Shown here piece by piece: positions 8,775 through 15,241 of a DNA stretch of 64,000 nucleotides; position 1 is the stretch's first letter; each line of letters starts with the position of its first letter. The translations under genes and the position numbers were made by a program. Location of the stretch: NCBI GenBank assembly GCA_964595075.1, contig CAZQNT010000002.1, positions 23,806-87,805 of the forward strand, written 5' to 3'. The notes below the pieces were generated by a model, which saw only the letters and a list, made by a program, of their open reading frames with translations, did not search any database and was not told where the DNA came from. Source of the DNA: JAHJFW01 sp964595075 (GTDB lineage Bacteria; Patescibacteriota; Patescibacteriia; 2-12-FULL-60-25).

Positions 8775-9117
8775 AGAGGGAATAAATAAAGTCCTGCAAA
8801 TTATCGATGCTCAAGCCTCCGGACATCTCGACGGATGTCAGTGCCTTGCCAGCCGATTGATCGAGCAAGTATTTGACCATGTCTGCATTCGGCATCTCCT
8901 CGTACACTTTGGACTTCTTGCCGTCCTTCCCTGGGACGTACACCACGATGCCCTTGGCCAGATCCATAGCGGCATCCATAAGGGGTTGAAATTCCAGCTC
9001 GATCCGATCGAGCATCTTCTGCCGCATCTCGATCCGTTTGAGGGTTTCGGGATTCAAAGTACCGAGCGGTCTCCCGCCCAATTTCCCGTTTTCCCTGCTG
9101 GACTTCGATTTAGGCAT
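8740..9117 (-). CDS. Putative terminase small subunit
   Basis: A 125-residue protein immediately upstream of and overlapping terL, the usual place for the DNA-recognition subunit of the packaging motor. Its basic N-terminus (MPKSKSSRENGKLGGRPLGTLNPETLKR) has the GRP.G..N start common in TerS-like proteins, followed by helices (LELEFQPLMDAAMDLAKG-like) ending in a terminal segment (SIDNLQDFIYSLYGK). The helix-turn-helix is not obvious by eye, so the assignment rests on position and overall style. Confidence 0.6.
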   Translation of the reverse strand: MPKSKSSRENGKLGGRPLGTLNPETLKRIEMRQKMLDRIELEFQPLMDAAMDLAKGIVVYVPGKDGKKSKVYEEMPNADMVKYLLDQSAGKALTSVEMSGGLSIDNLQDFIYSLYGKSANRRNPA

Positions 9118-9133
9118 ACGAAAACCTAAAAAC

Positions 9134-10366
9134 CTAAAACTTGGCTAACTTAACAGCCTGCTTTCCGGTGAATTTTTGCCATCTGTCGACGATCACGTCG
9201 CAATACGCCGGATCCATCTCGATCATGCAGCACCGTCGTCCGATCTGTTCGGCGGCGATGAGCGTGGAGCCTGAACCGCCAAAACAATCGAGCACGATTC
9301 CATCCTGCGGTGCGCTGTTCATGATGGCTTTAGCGCAAAGCCGAACCGGTTTCATGGTCGGATGTTCCGGTGACTTGGTAGGACGGTCGAAAAACCAAAC
9401 GTCGCCCTGTTTTCGTCCGCCGTACCACGCATGATTTGTCCAACCGTATAGAATCGGCAACGCTTCGGCATCTGCGTCTGAATCGTCGAGCTTGGACGAT
9501 TGATCTTCAGATAATCCGTGCATAATCGGTTCGGATTGGTGCTGGTAATCGGAACCGCCAAGCGTGAAGCGTTGCTTCGCCCAAACAATGTATCCCTGCC
9601 AATGTCCGCCAGCATCCGTGAACGCTTGCCAAAGTGAATGCAATTCGCCGTATGACATGCAGATGTAGAACGCGCCCGTAACATGAGAGACGAGATTGGC
9701 CATGACGCGGCGCAGGAATGCGATGAATTCATCCCGTGGCATTTCGTCGTTCGCAATCTTCTTCCTGCGTTTACCAGAACCGCCGACATAGCTCATGTTG
9801 TACGGCGGATCCGTAAAACACATGCTGGCTTTCACGCCATCAAGCAAACGGTCAAAGCATTCTGGATTAGTGGAATCCCCACACAAAAGCCTATGAGTAC
9901 CAAGTTGATATAGGTCGCCTGTCTTGGTTTCTGGGTTCTCGGGGACGATTGGGTCATAGTCGTCCTCGACTGGTTCCTTGGTGAGGCGGTTCAATGCCTC
10001 GGTGATTTCGTTCTCATCAAAACCAGACAACCTGCGGGACTCGGCATCCAGCTCGTCCAACAGCTTGGCGAGCATGTCCATGTCCCATTCACCGGAGATA
10101 CGGTTGAGGGCGAGGTTCAATGCCTTCTCCCGATCCTTGGGAATATCGACGCGAATGCACGGGACTTCGGCCATGCCTAGGCGTTCGGCAGCTTTGATGC
10201 GTTGGTGTCCGCCAATAACCGTTCCGTCCGTGTTCACGATGATCGGATCCACGAAACCGAACGCGCGGATGGACTCCGTGAGTTTCGTGAGCTCGCGTTC
10301 GCTGATAGAACGCGGATTGTATTCCGCCGGCTTGAGTGCGGTAATTTTTACTGATTCGTATTGCAT
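9134..10366 (-). CDS. ParB-like domain fused to DNA adenine/cytosine-N4 methyltransferase
   Basis: A 410-residue protein using the ATG at 10364-10366, which gives a 19-base overlap with the upstream methyltransferase. The frame also has an earlier start at 10420. Residues 1 to about 95 are a ParB/Srx-like domain (KPAEYNPRSIS, VIGGHQRIKAAERLG at about 51-65). From about 150 an amino-methyltransferase follows: motif IV DPPY at 186-189 comes before motif I, here LDCFGGSGSTLIAAEQ near residue 365, the beta-class order. It should methylate an exocyclic amino group in a specific site, so it probably shields phage DNA from restriction. No cognate endonuclease is visible next to it. Confidence 0.85.
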   Translation of the reverse strand: MQYESVKITALKPAEYNPRSISERELTKLTESIRAFGFVDPIIVNTDGTVIGGHQRIKAAERLGMAEVPCIRVDIPKDREKALNLALNRISGEWDMDMLAKLLDELDAESRRLSGFDENEITEALNRLTKEPVEDDYDPIVPENPETKTGDLYQLGTHRLLCGDSTNPECFDRLLDGVKASMCFTDPPYNMSYVGGSGKRRKKIANDEMPRDEFIAFLRRVMANLVSHVTGAFYICMSYGELHSLWQAFTDAGGHWQGYIVWAKQRFTLGGSDYQHQSEPIMHGLSEDQSSKLDDSDADAEALPILYGWTNHAWYGGRKQGDVWFFDRPTKSPEHPTMKPVRLCAKAIMNSAPQDGIVLDCFGGSGSTLIAAEQIGRRCCMIEMDPAYCDVIVDRWQKFTGKQAVKLAKF

Positions 10367-11421
10367 AGGATTGTTCTTGCGACATGTTCGACCACTCTGC
10401 TTACGACCCCATTCCCGCACATCTTGTACCGTTGGGTATCGCTCATTTCGATTTCGTTCCCCTTTTCGTCAACTCCCCATCTCGTCCATTCGTCCGGCCA
10501 TGACATGAGACGTTCGCATTCGAGCGGGGTGAGTCGTCTAACTCGGATGCCGTCCGTGACGCCAGAGACTTCGGCGGTGCGATGGCTGTATCCCTTGGCA
10601 TACCTAGCTTGGATCGTCCGTGCGGCAGACGTGATCTTCGGATTTTTTGTGCTGAGATCGATGAAGGCGATTCCTCCCGTGTTGGCTCCATCGATCGTGA
10701 AGGCGTAGTCACCTTCAATCCTGTTTTGATTGCGGTTTAGGTACTTGAGCGGGCAACGGACGGCGTAACAGCCGGTTTTCGCGCCTATGCCTCCGCCGTT
10801 TGCCTTGAGCGTCCGTGCGACGCCGTGTTCGGAATAGACGCGTTCGGCTTGAGCGACCCGAGACGTGATTTCGCTAAGATTCGCTTCAGTACCTTGCGGC
10901 TCAAAAAATACTTTTCGTGCACGTTCGCCTCGAGTACCGACGATAAAGACGCGTTCGCGGTTTTGAGGGACGCCGAAATGTCTTGCGTTGAGAATCTGCC
11001 ATGAGAGAGCGTAGCCCTCTTCGGCCAGCGAATTGAGAATGACGGCGAAGTCACGCCCTCCGTTAGATGACAGAGCACCTTTAACGTTTTCCCAGATAAA
11101 ATGGCGTGGCTTTTTCTCGTGCAACGCGCGGACGTATTCCGCGAACAGGCTCGACCGTTCGCCTTCGAGTCCAGCTCGCTTTCCAGCGACGGACAGGTCT
11201 TGGCATGGGCTGCCTCCGACGAGAAGGTCAAAGTCGGCAACGTCCTTCCAGTTGATTGATTGGATGTCTCCATAGTTTTTGATGGCTGGGAATCTGCGTC
11301 TGAGTACGGCTGATGCGTATTTATCGATTTCGCTCATGCCGACGCACCGAGAGCGAGTCATGCCCGCCGACATACCGAGTTCGAATCCACCGACTCCAGT
11401 AAACAGGGAAAAATATTTCAT
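10348..11421 (-). CDS. DNA (cytosine-5-)-methyltransferase
   Basis: A 357-residue C5 methyltransferase with the canonical motif order: motif I FTGVGGFELG (7-16), motif IV GGSPCQDLSVAG with the catalytic cysteine (about 68-79), motif VI WENVKG (about 104-109), motif VIII QNRERVFIVG (about 152-161) and a C-terminal motif X-like MCGNGVVSRVVEHV. It transfers methyl groups from SAM to cytosine C5. Within the phage operon it sits between a VRR-NUC nuclease gene and the ParB-methyltransferase, so it is probably an orphan methylase protecting or marking phage DNA. Confidence 0.93.
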   Translation of the reverse strand: MKYFSLFTGVGGFELGMSAGMTRSRCVGMSEIDKYASAVLRRRFPAIKNYGDIQSINWKDVADFDLLVGGSPCQDLSVAGKRAGLEGERSSLFAEYVRALHEKKPRHFIWENVKGALSSNGGRDFAVILNSLAEEGYALSWQILNARHFGVPQNRERVFIVGTRGERARKVFFEPQGTEANLSEITSRVAQAERVYSEHGVARTLKANGGGIGAKTGCYAVRCPLKYLNRNQNRIEGDYAFTIDGANTGGIAFIDLSTKNPKITSAARTIQARYAKGYSHRTAEVSGVTDGIRVRRLTPLECERLMSWPDEWTRWGVDEKGNEIEMSDTQRYKMCGNGVVSRVVEHVARTILCNTNQ

Positions 11422-11759
11422 AAGAGCGAAATGCCAATTGCTTTTGCAACCTCATCCCACGATCGGGCGAGGATGTATGTGCCACCTGCCGTCTCGATTT
11501 TCGTCTGCCAGTCACGTTGCTCCTTTCGTTGACGACCTTCAGGTGACTTCACTTCGATGCCGATGAATTGGCCGCGGATGACGCAAACAATGTCCGGCAT
11601 GCCGACGTTGAACGCATCTGAGCGTCTGAAGCCGATAATCGTTTTTCCTTTGCGGATAGGGATCGGTGCGGGTTGGCAACGGAAAGCCAAGATCCCGCGC
11701 CAACGGAGATTGTCTAGGATTGAGCGCTGGATGTTCGATTCCCTCATGCGGACAAGCAT
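11418..11759 (-). CDS. VRR-NUC domain nuclease
   Basis: A protein of 113 residues if started at the ATG at 11757-11759. A GTG at 11795 or an ATG at 11747 are alternatives and no start has a clear ribosome-binding site. The core reads IIGFRRSDAFNVGMPDIVCVIRGQFIGIEVKSPEGRQRKEQRDWQ. This matches stand-alone phage VRR-NUC proteins (PD-(D/E)XK superfamily), with the catalytic acidic residues in GMPDI and IEVKS. Stand-alone VRR-NUC proteins often sit near phage replication genes and are thought to cut branched or flap structures. Its stop overlaps the methyltransferase start (ATGA). Confidence 0.8.
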   Translation of the reverse strand: MLVRMRESNIQRSILDNLRWRGILAFRCQPAPIPIRKGKTIIGFRRSDAFNVGMPDIVCVIRGQFIGIEVKSPEGRQRKEQRDWQTKIETAGGTYILARSWDEVAKAIGISLL

Positions 11760-11787
11760 AATCGCGTGAAGGCTTGAAAAAGGGCGG

Positions 11788-12186
11788 TTATCCACGCATC
11801 CGACTTCTTGTCGCCATTACCGGCGGTGGTTTATCGACGTACACGATGACCGTCTTTGGGATTTCATGCCCTCGATCGACGAGGTCGGATACCCTTCCGG
11901 CAAGCGCGTCTGCCGTGCAGAGCCATCGGTCAGCCGAGAGTTCGAGCTCCTGGGACTTGCAGGAAAGGTATCGTTCGTACGCTTCGTTCAATGAACAGAT
12001 CAGGCTTTCTTCCTTGGTGGGTATGTCCTCGATCTGCCATATTCTTTTCTCTCCCCACTTGGCGAGATCGGAGAGCGGGACGTGAATGGAGCCTCGTCTG
12101 CGGCGGAGCAGATAGGCGTGGCCGTCCGAACCCATGATGAGGATCGAGAGTGCGTCGACTTTGAATAAGTTGCGTTGGGCTATCAT
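11788..12186 (-). CDS. Phage protein of unknown function (132 aa)
   Basis: A 132-residue soluble protein starting MIAQRNLFKVDALSILIMGS. It has an HVPLSDLAKWGEKRIWQIEDIPTKEE central region and a basic tail (VMATRSRMRG). The middle (EAYERYLSCKSQELELSADRWL) looks helical. No family recognised. It is co-transcribed with replication and methylation genes, so an early role is likely, but nothing in the sequence specifies it. Confidence 0.55.
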   Translation of the reverse strand: MIAQRNLFKVDALSILIMGSDGHAYLLRRRRGSIHVPLSDLAKWGEKRIWQIEDIPTKEESLICSLNEAYERYLSCKSQELELSADRWLCTADALAGRVSDLVDRGHEIPKTVIVYVDKPPPVMATRSRMRG

Positions 12187-12189
12187 GAT

Positions 12190-12366
12190 TCATGTTGTTG
12201 GAGGTTCGAATTTCGGTATTTTCCGGACCGGTACAAGCCTGACCTCCCAGAGCTCGTTTTTCCGTTCGACCATGACGGATTCGAATGTCCGGCGGTTCGC
12301 CGTTTCAGCAAACTTGTCCGCGCTCGCCTTATCGCGAAACCGTGCGATGATTTCTTTCTTCTGCAT
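12190..12366 (-). CDS. Small phage protein of unknown function (58 aa)
   Basis: A basic 58-residue protein, MQKKEIIARFRDKASADKFAE at the N-terminus, using the ATG at 12364-12366. A TTG nine codons upstream is possible and would overlap the preceding gene by 8 bases. A beta-alpha-beta layout (IIARFRDKASADKFAETANRRTFESVMVERKNELWEVRLVPV) is suggested by alternating hydrophobic residues. No family recognised. Confidence 0.45.
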   Translation of the reverse strand: MQKKEIIARFRDKASADKFAETANRRTFESVMVERKNELWEVRLVPVRKIPKFEPPTT

Positions 12367-12385
12367 AAATTGTGAAACCGCCGTT

Positions 12386-12580
12386 TTAATCAAGAAGCCG
12401 CTGGAGGCGGGCGATAATTCTGTTCATGCGGTCGCTGTACCAATCATCAAATGAGGCTTGCGATCCGGAGCGTTCCCAGAGGCGGTAGAGCGTTGAGCGC
12501 AGACGTTGACTTTGCGTTGGCGGATGGTAGGCTCGAGCTGAGCGCGTCCGTTCGATGGTTTCCTTTGTGGCGTCTTGCAT
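12386..12580 (-). CDS. Small phage protein of unknown function (64 aa)
   Basis: A 64-residue basic, helical protein (SQRLRSTLYRLWERSGSQASFDDWYSDRMNRIIARLQRLLD). The frame extends upstream to 12664, but the ATG at 12578-12580 lies one base after the stop of the replication initiator in a TGATATG junction and is preferred. The tryptophan-rich, arginine-rich helices suggest nucleic-acid or protein binding. No family recognised. Confidence 0.5.
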   Translation of the reverse strand: MQDATKETIERTRSARAYHPPTQSQRLRSTLYRLWERSGSQASFDDWYSDRMNRIIARLQRLLD

Positions 12581-12581
12581 A

Positions 12582-13202
12582 TCATTTCCAAACGAGATTT
12601 TTCTTGGCGTTCCCACCGTAGTCGACCCACTCACCGGTGTAGATGCGGACTCGCCAGATGCCACGCTCTTCGTCGTAATGTGCGAGATCGCCTTCGAGAT
12701 ACGGCTTGGCTCGTCTCATCCCCTTGCCCGGAACGAATACTTTTCCTCCACCCCCTTGAGGGGGTAGGGGGAGATTATTCTTCAAGGGTCTTCTTATGGG
12801 TTCTTCTTTGTGTGCCGTTTTCGGTACGGGTGCCCGTTCCGTATTCGGTACTGCCGTGTCCCCTTTTCGGTATTGGTCATTCCTTACACCCGTGCCGTTT
12901 TCGGTACTGGTTGTGGATTCTTCGTGGCATATCAAAACATCGATCTCAATAACCGTCGTGCAGCCTTTCCGTTCGCCTGTTCGAAGATGAATTCCATGGC
13001 TTGGTCCCTCGGTTTGCCAATACTTGAAAGACTTGAACACGCTTTTCCGATCGCACCCGATTTCATCTGCCAGTGTCTGCGCGGAGGCTGACGTGCGCCC
13101 GTGGCTGAGCAACACGGCAAGCACGGCGACGTTGATCGCACCGTGGCCTCCGCGGCAGACTTGGTTTGGCAGCGCGGCGAATGGGTACGACACCTTTCCC
13201 AT
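12582..13202 (-). CDS. Putative phage replication initiator with N-terminal helix-turn-helix
   Basis: A 206-residue protein started at the ATG at 13200-13202, one base after the upstream stop (TGATATG). Residues 1 to about 80 resemble the winged-helix domain of phage replisome organisers: FAALPNQVCRGGHGAINVAVLAVLLSHGRTSASAQTLADEIGCDRKSVFKSFKYWQTEG, with a clear helix-turn-helix. Residues about 96-135 are a low-complexity linker encoded by iteron-like DNA repeats. The C-terminus (about 145-206) is a small basic and aromatic domain that could contact a helicase. The layout parallels lambda O, a DNA-binding domain plus linker with the origin inside the gene. No helicase gene is visible nearby, so host DnaB may be recruited. 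Confidence 0.6.
   Translation of the reverse strand: MGKVSYPFAALPNQVCRGGHGAINVAVLAVLLSHGRTSASAQTLADEIGCDRKSVFKSFKYWQTEGPSHGIHLRTGERKGCTTVIEIDVLICHEESTTSTENGTGVRNDQYRKGDTAVPNTERAPVPKTAHKEEPIRRPLKNNLPLPPQGGGGKVFVPGKGMRRAKPYLEGDLAHYDEERGIWRVRIYTGEWVDYGGNAKKNLVWK
12748..12772. repeat. Short GC-rich palindromic element inside the initiator gene
   Basis: The stretch ccacccccttgagggggt and the bases after it form a near-palindrome that is translated as the in-frame peptide LPLPPQGGGGK in the initiator. It resembles the pyrimidine-rich half of the dispersed CCTCCCCCTTA element found at 28447, 34525 and inside uvrB, but the match is short. Confidence 0.35.
12812..12910. repeat. Four iteron-like direct repeats, candidate phage replication origin
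   Basis: Four copies of a 19-bp sequence with consensus GTGCCGTTTTCGGTACTGG begin at 12812, 12836, 12858 and 12892. The first and fourth differ at one position; the second and third carry a few changes. Each copy contains a small dyad (CCG-N4-CGG). The spacings of 24, 22 and 34 bases put the copies roughly on the same DNA face. They lie inside the coding region of the putative initiator, next to an AT-rich stretch at 12770-12800. This is the arrangement of phage origins such as lambda ori, where O binds iterons within its own gene. Confidence 0.6.
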
Positions 13203-13203
13203 A

Positions 13204-13488
13204 TCAGTAGCTGCGAGCGAGATCGCGCGCGTCCTCATCTAGAATCGATAGGTCGCGGATCTCTTTCTCACGCTGGCGTGATACGGCACGCACCACATCT
13301 TCAAATGCCACGCGTGCGGTGTCGTTTTGTTCGCGCACCCGCATCCGTTCGACCACGTTCAACACCCAGTCGAGCGAACGAATCTGTCCGACCTTTCGTT
13401 TTTGCATGAGCGCGACGTTTTTCGCTTGCTCATCCCTGCCCACGCGGCGGAACGGCGCCGCATGGGTTGTGCGTTGTGCCTCCTGCAT
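13204..13488 (-). CDS. Phage protein of unknown function (94 aa)
   Basis: A 94-residue, strongly basic and helical protein, MQEAQRTTHAAPFRRVGRDE at the N-terminus, started at the ATG at 13486-13488 rather than an upstream TTG. The middle (VGQIRSLDWVLNVVERMRVREQNDTARVAFEDVVRAVSRQRE) is consistent with two long helices. It sits immediately before the replication initiator with a one-base gap (TGATATG). No family recognised. A DNA-associated early function is plausible. Confidence 0.5.
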   Translation of the reverse strand: MQEAQRTTHAAPFRRVGRDEQAKNVALMQKRKVGQIRSLDWVLNVVERMRVREQNDTARVAFEDVVRAVSRQREKEIRDLSILDEDARDLARSY

Positions 13489-13496
13489 AACGCGGA

Positions 13497-13742
13497 TCAA
13501 AACGGGATGTCGTCCAGATTGACCTCGTCGGTCGCAGTGGACGTCTGGTCAGTCGGAGCATGCTGTTCCCGCCGTTCCTCGGAAACGATGATTTGGTAGT
13601 CCGGCTGATTCTCCTTTTCCTTTCGGTCATTCTTGAAAACCGCAATACGAATTTCTCCGCGCAAATCCTCAAGCACGCCGGAAAAGTATTTCTTCCCGTC
13701 TTTACTTTCTTTGAGCCACAAGGCTCCAATTTTTCGTGACAT
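13497..13742 (-). CDS. DUF736-like protein with an SSB-type acidic C-terminal tip
   Basis: An 81-residue protein. Residues 1-52 (KIGALWLKESKDGKKYFSGVLEDLRGEIRIAVFKNDRKEKENQPDYQIIVSE) match the DUF736-like pattern seen in plasmid and phage proteins: IGALW, GK.YFSG, and VFKN..KEKENQPDY. The tail is disordered and ends VNLDDIPF, nearly identical to the conserved DDIPF tip of bacterial single-stranded DNA-binding proteins, through which SSB recruits exonucleases, helicases and recombinases. It is therefore likely to bind single-stranded DNA, or to act in SSB-like partner recruitment, beside the Sak4-like ATPase and exonuclease upstream. Confidence 0.65.
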   Translation of the reverse strand: MSRKIGALWLKESKDGKKYFSGVLEDLRGEIRIAVFKNDRKEKENQPDYQIIVSEERREQHAPTDQTSTATDEVNLDDIPF

Positions 13743-13753
13743 AGGATTGATGG

Positions 13754-13996
13754 TTAAGCGTTCAACGCCTTCTTGAGCAATGATGAGATTTCCTCATACA
13801 CGCTCACGGCGTAGAGCGATTTGTGAGCCTGCTCCTCGGGATCGTAGACGCTTTTGAGTCGATGGTTATCGCGCATGCGCGAGCTCCACGTTTCAGCGTC
13901 CTCTTTGAATTCCCAGACGCTTGCGTCCACGTCCTTGATAAGACGCTCGTAGATTTCAATGCGAATCTTTTTGAGCGTATCCATGGATGCCTTCAT
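13754..13996 (-). CDS. Phage protein of unknown function (80 aa)
   Basis: An 80-residue, charged, largely helical protein (TLKKIRIEIYERLIKDVDASVWEFKEDAETWSSRMRDNHRLK...). The start at 13996 overlaps the stop of the previous gene in ATGA, so translation is probably coupled. The C-terminal helix (LYAVSVYEEISSLLKKALNA) could mediate oligomerisation. No family recognised. Confidence 0.55.
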   Translation of the reverse strand: MKASMDTLKKIRIEIYERLIKDVDASVWEFKEDAETWSSRMRDNHRLKSVYDPEEQAHKSLYAVSVYEEISSLLKKALNA

Positions 13997-14181
13997 ACTT
14001 CTTCGTCCTCCTTTCCTTTCATGTATTCGGCCTTGAGAGTCGAATAATGCTTGTGAATCTCGAGTACGGCTTTCCGATGCAGACCGGATAAGCGGCTTAC
14101 GGCAACGATGTCAAACATGTTCGTCACGCCGGATCGACGCACGTTCTCGTATGCCCAGAATTCTTCTTTGGTGATAGGCAT
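13993..14181 (-). CDS. Small phage protein with a TNMFD motif (62 aa)
   Basis: A 62-residue protein started at the ATG at 14179-14181, 4 bases after the upstream stop; the longer frame to 14262 would overlap that gene. The sequence ENVRRSGVTNMFDIVAVSRLSGLHRKAVLEIHKHYSTL contains the R.SG.TNMFD signature that recurs in tiny phage proteins of the DUF5049 type, which I recall as similar. Function unknown. It is coupled by ATGA to the next gene. Confidence 0.55.
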   Translation of the reverse strand: MPITKEEFWAYENVRRSGVTNMFDIVAVSRLSGLHRKAVLEIHKHYSTLKAEYMKGKEDEEV

Positions 14182-14185
14182 ATGG

Positions 14186-14449
14186 TTAGAACGTTTCCTC
14201 GGCGAACGCTTCGGAATCCGTGTCCTCGAGCTCGACGGTGAGTGAATCCTTGGCATGCTCAATGGATTTCTTCCACTCGAGCACGGCTCGCGTCGCGCTG
14301 AACGACGTTTCCTGATTTTTCTGATGAGCGAGATACGAGCTCATTTCCTGCATGAGTGCCGCTTCGAACATTTCTCCCCTTTTGGCGGATTCAAGTGAGA
14401 GGCTGTGCGCCTTGGCCTGAAGTTGGTCAAACGTGTAAAAGTTTTCCAT
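14186..14449 (-). CDS. Phage protein of unknown function (87 aa)
   Basis: An 87-residue acidic protein with a long central helix (LSLESAKRGEMFEAALMQEMSSYLAHQKNQETSFSATRAVLEWKKSIEHAKDSL). It lies directly after the PD-(D/E)XK nuclease gene, with a TGATATG junction. The pattern could match small proteins that partner phage recombination nucleases, but I recognise no family. Confidence 0.5.
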   Translation of the reverse strand: MENFYTFDQLQAKAHSLSLESAKRGEMFEAALMQEMSSYLAHQKNQETSFSATRAVLEWKKSIEHAKDSLTVELEDTDSEAFAEETF

Positions 14450-14450
14450 A

Positions 14451-15237
14451 TCAGGTTTTGGCTAATTCCTTTTCGCGTTTCTTGAGTGCGAGGCAGGCCA
14501 AGAATGCCGATTCGTCCACCTTGAAATCCTCCTTCGAGTATTCGTATGGCGTACAGACCCCTGATTCCTTGTCGAAATGCAGGATCATGGCACCGTCGAG
14601 CACTTCGCCATTCTCTTCCTCGTAAGCGAGGCAATATCCGGCGACTTGGTAGCGCATTTCTGTGTACACGCCCTTGGCTGTCTTGTAGTCGATGAGCATC
14701 CGCTTACCGTTGACGGTCGCGATTGCGTCGACCAATCCCGCGTATCCGTGAACGCGCGAGTAGATGAGCTTTTCGGCGTGTTGGAACNNNNNNNNNNACG
14801 TCATGTTCGTTGAACCAATTCAGGAACGCATTGATGCCGGCGCGAACGCGTTCGTCCGATTCGTCCGGAATCGACGGCACGTCGGATCGGTGGATGACGG
14901 CGACCGCGAACGCTTCCGCGTACGCGTGCACCATGTCTCCGATGGATGCCGCCTGTTCCTTCTTTATCTGGTGTTGGCGAACGGCTTCCTCGATGATCGG
15001 GACGATTTCTTCGACCGTGAACGGTCCGGAATTGGACTCGAGGAATGAACGGAGATGCTTCTCGGCAAGCCCGACTGCCCATGGAATGAGGAATCGGGAC
15101 TTGTCGATGATGCCCGTACAGGCCGTGACCGAAAGCAGATATTCTTTCGAACCTTCAAGTCGATAACGATGCGAGTCAGGTAGGTGCTCGAGCGTGATTT
15201 CTCCGCCGTAGAGCTTCTCGGTGATTTTTTCAGCCAT
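14451..15237 (-). CDS. PD-(D/E)XK exonuclease (RecB/Cas4-like), interrupted by an assembly gap
   Basis: Two frames, 14704-15237 and 14451-14804, read as one protein of roughly 260 residues broken by ten Ns whose true length is unknown, which explains the frame change. The N-terminal part (HRYRLEGSKEYLLSVTACTGIIDKS, then IGDMVHAYAEAFA) and the C-terminal part (GYAGLVDAIATVNGKRMLIDYKTAKGVYTEMRYQVAGYCLAYEEE) together carry the PD-(D/E)XK nuclease pattern: H in the first motif, D in GLVDA, D-x-K in IDYKT, and a QVAGY helix. Such phage enzymes resect DNA ends for recombination with a Sak4-type partner, whose gene is just upstream. Confidence 0.75.
14788..14797. other. Assembly gap of ten Ns inside the nuclease gene
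   Basis: The ten Ns are a placeholder and not a measured length. The reading frame shifts across them although the protein motifs on each side belong together. Confidence 0.95.
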
Positions 15238-15241
15238 ATGG

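Noticed and set aside
9352..9789. 145-residue minus-strand frame inside the ParB-methyltransferase
   Set aside because: It overlaps catalytic motifs of the true gene and contains no recognisable domain.
9134..11421. A complete restriction-modification system
   Set aside because: Two methylases are present but the only nuclease nearby is a VRR-NUC protein of the type found with phage replication genes, and no specificity subunit is seen.
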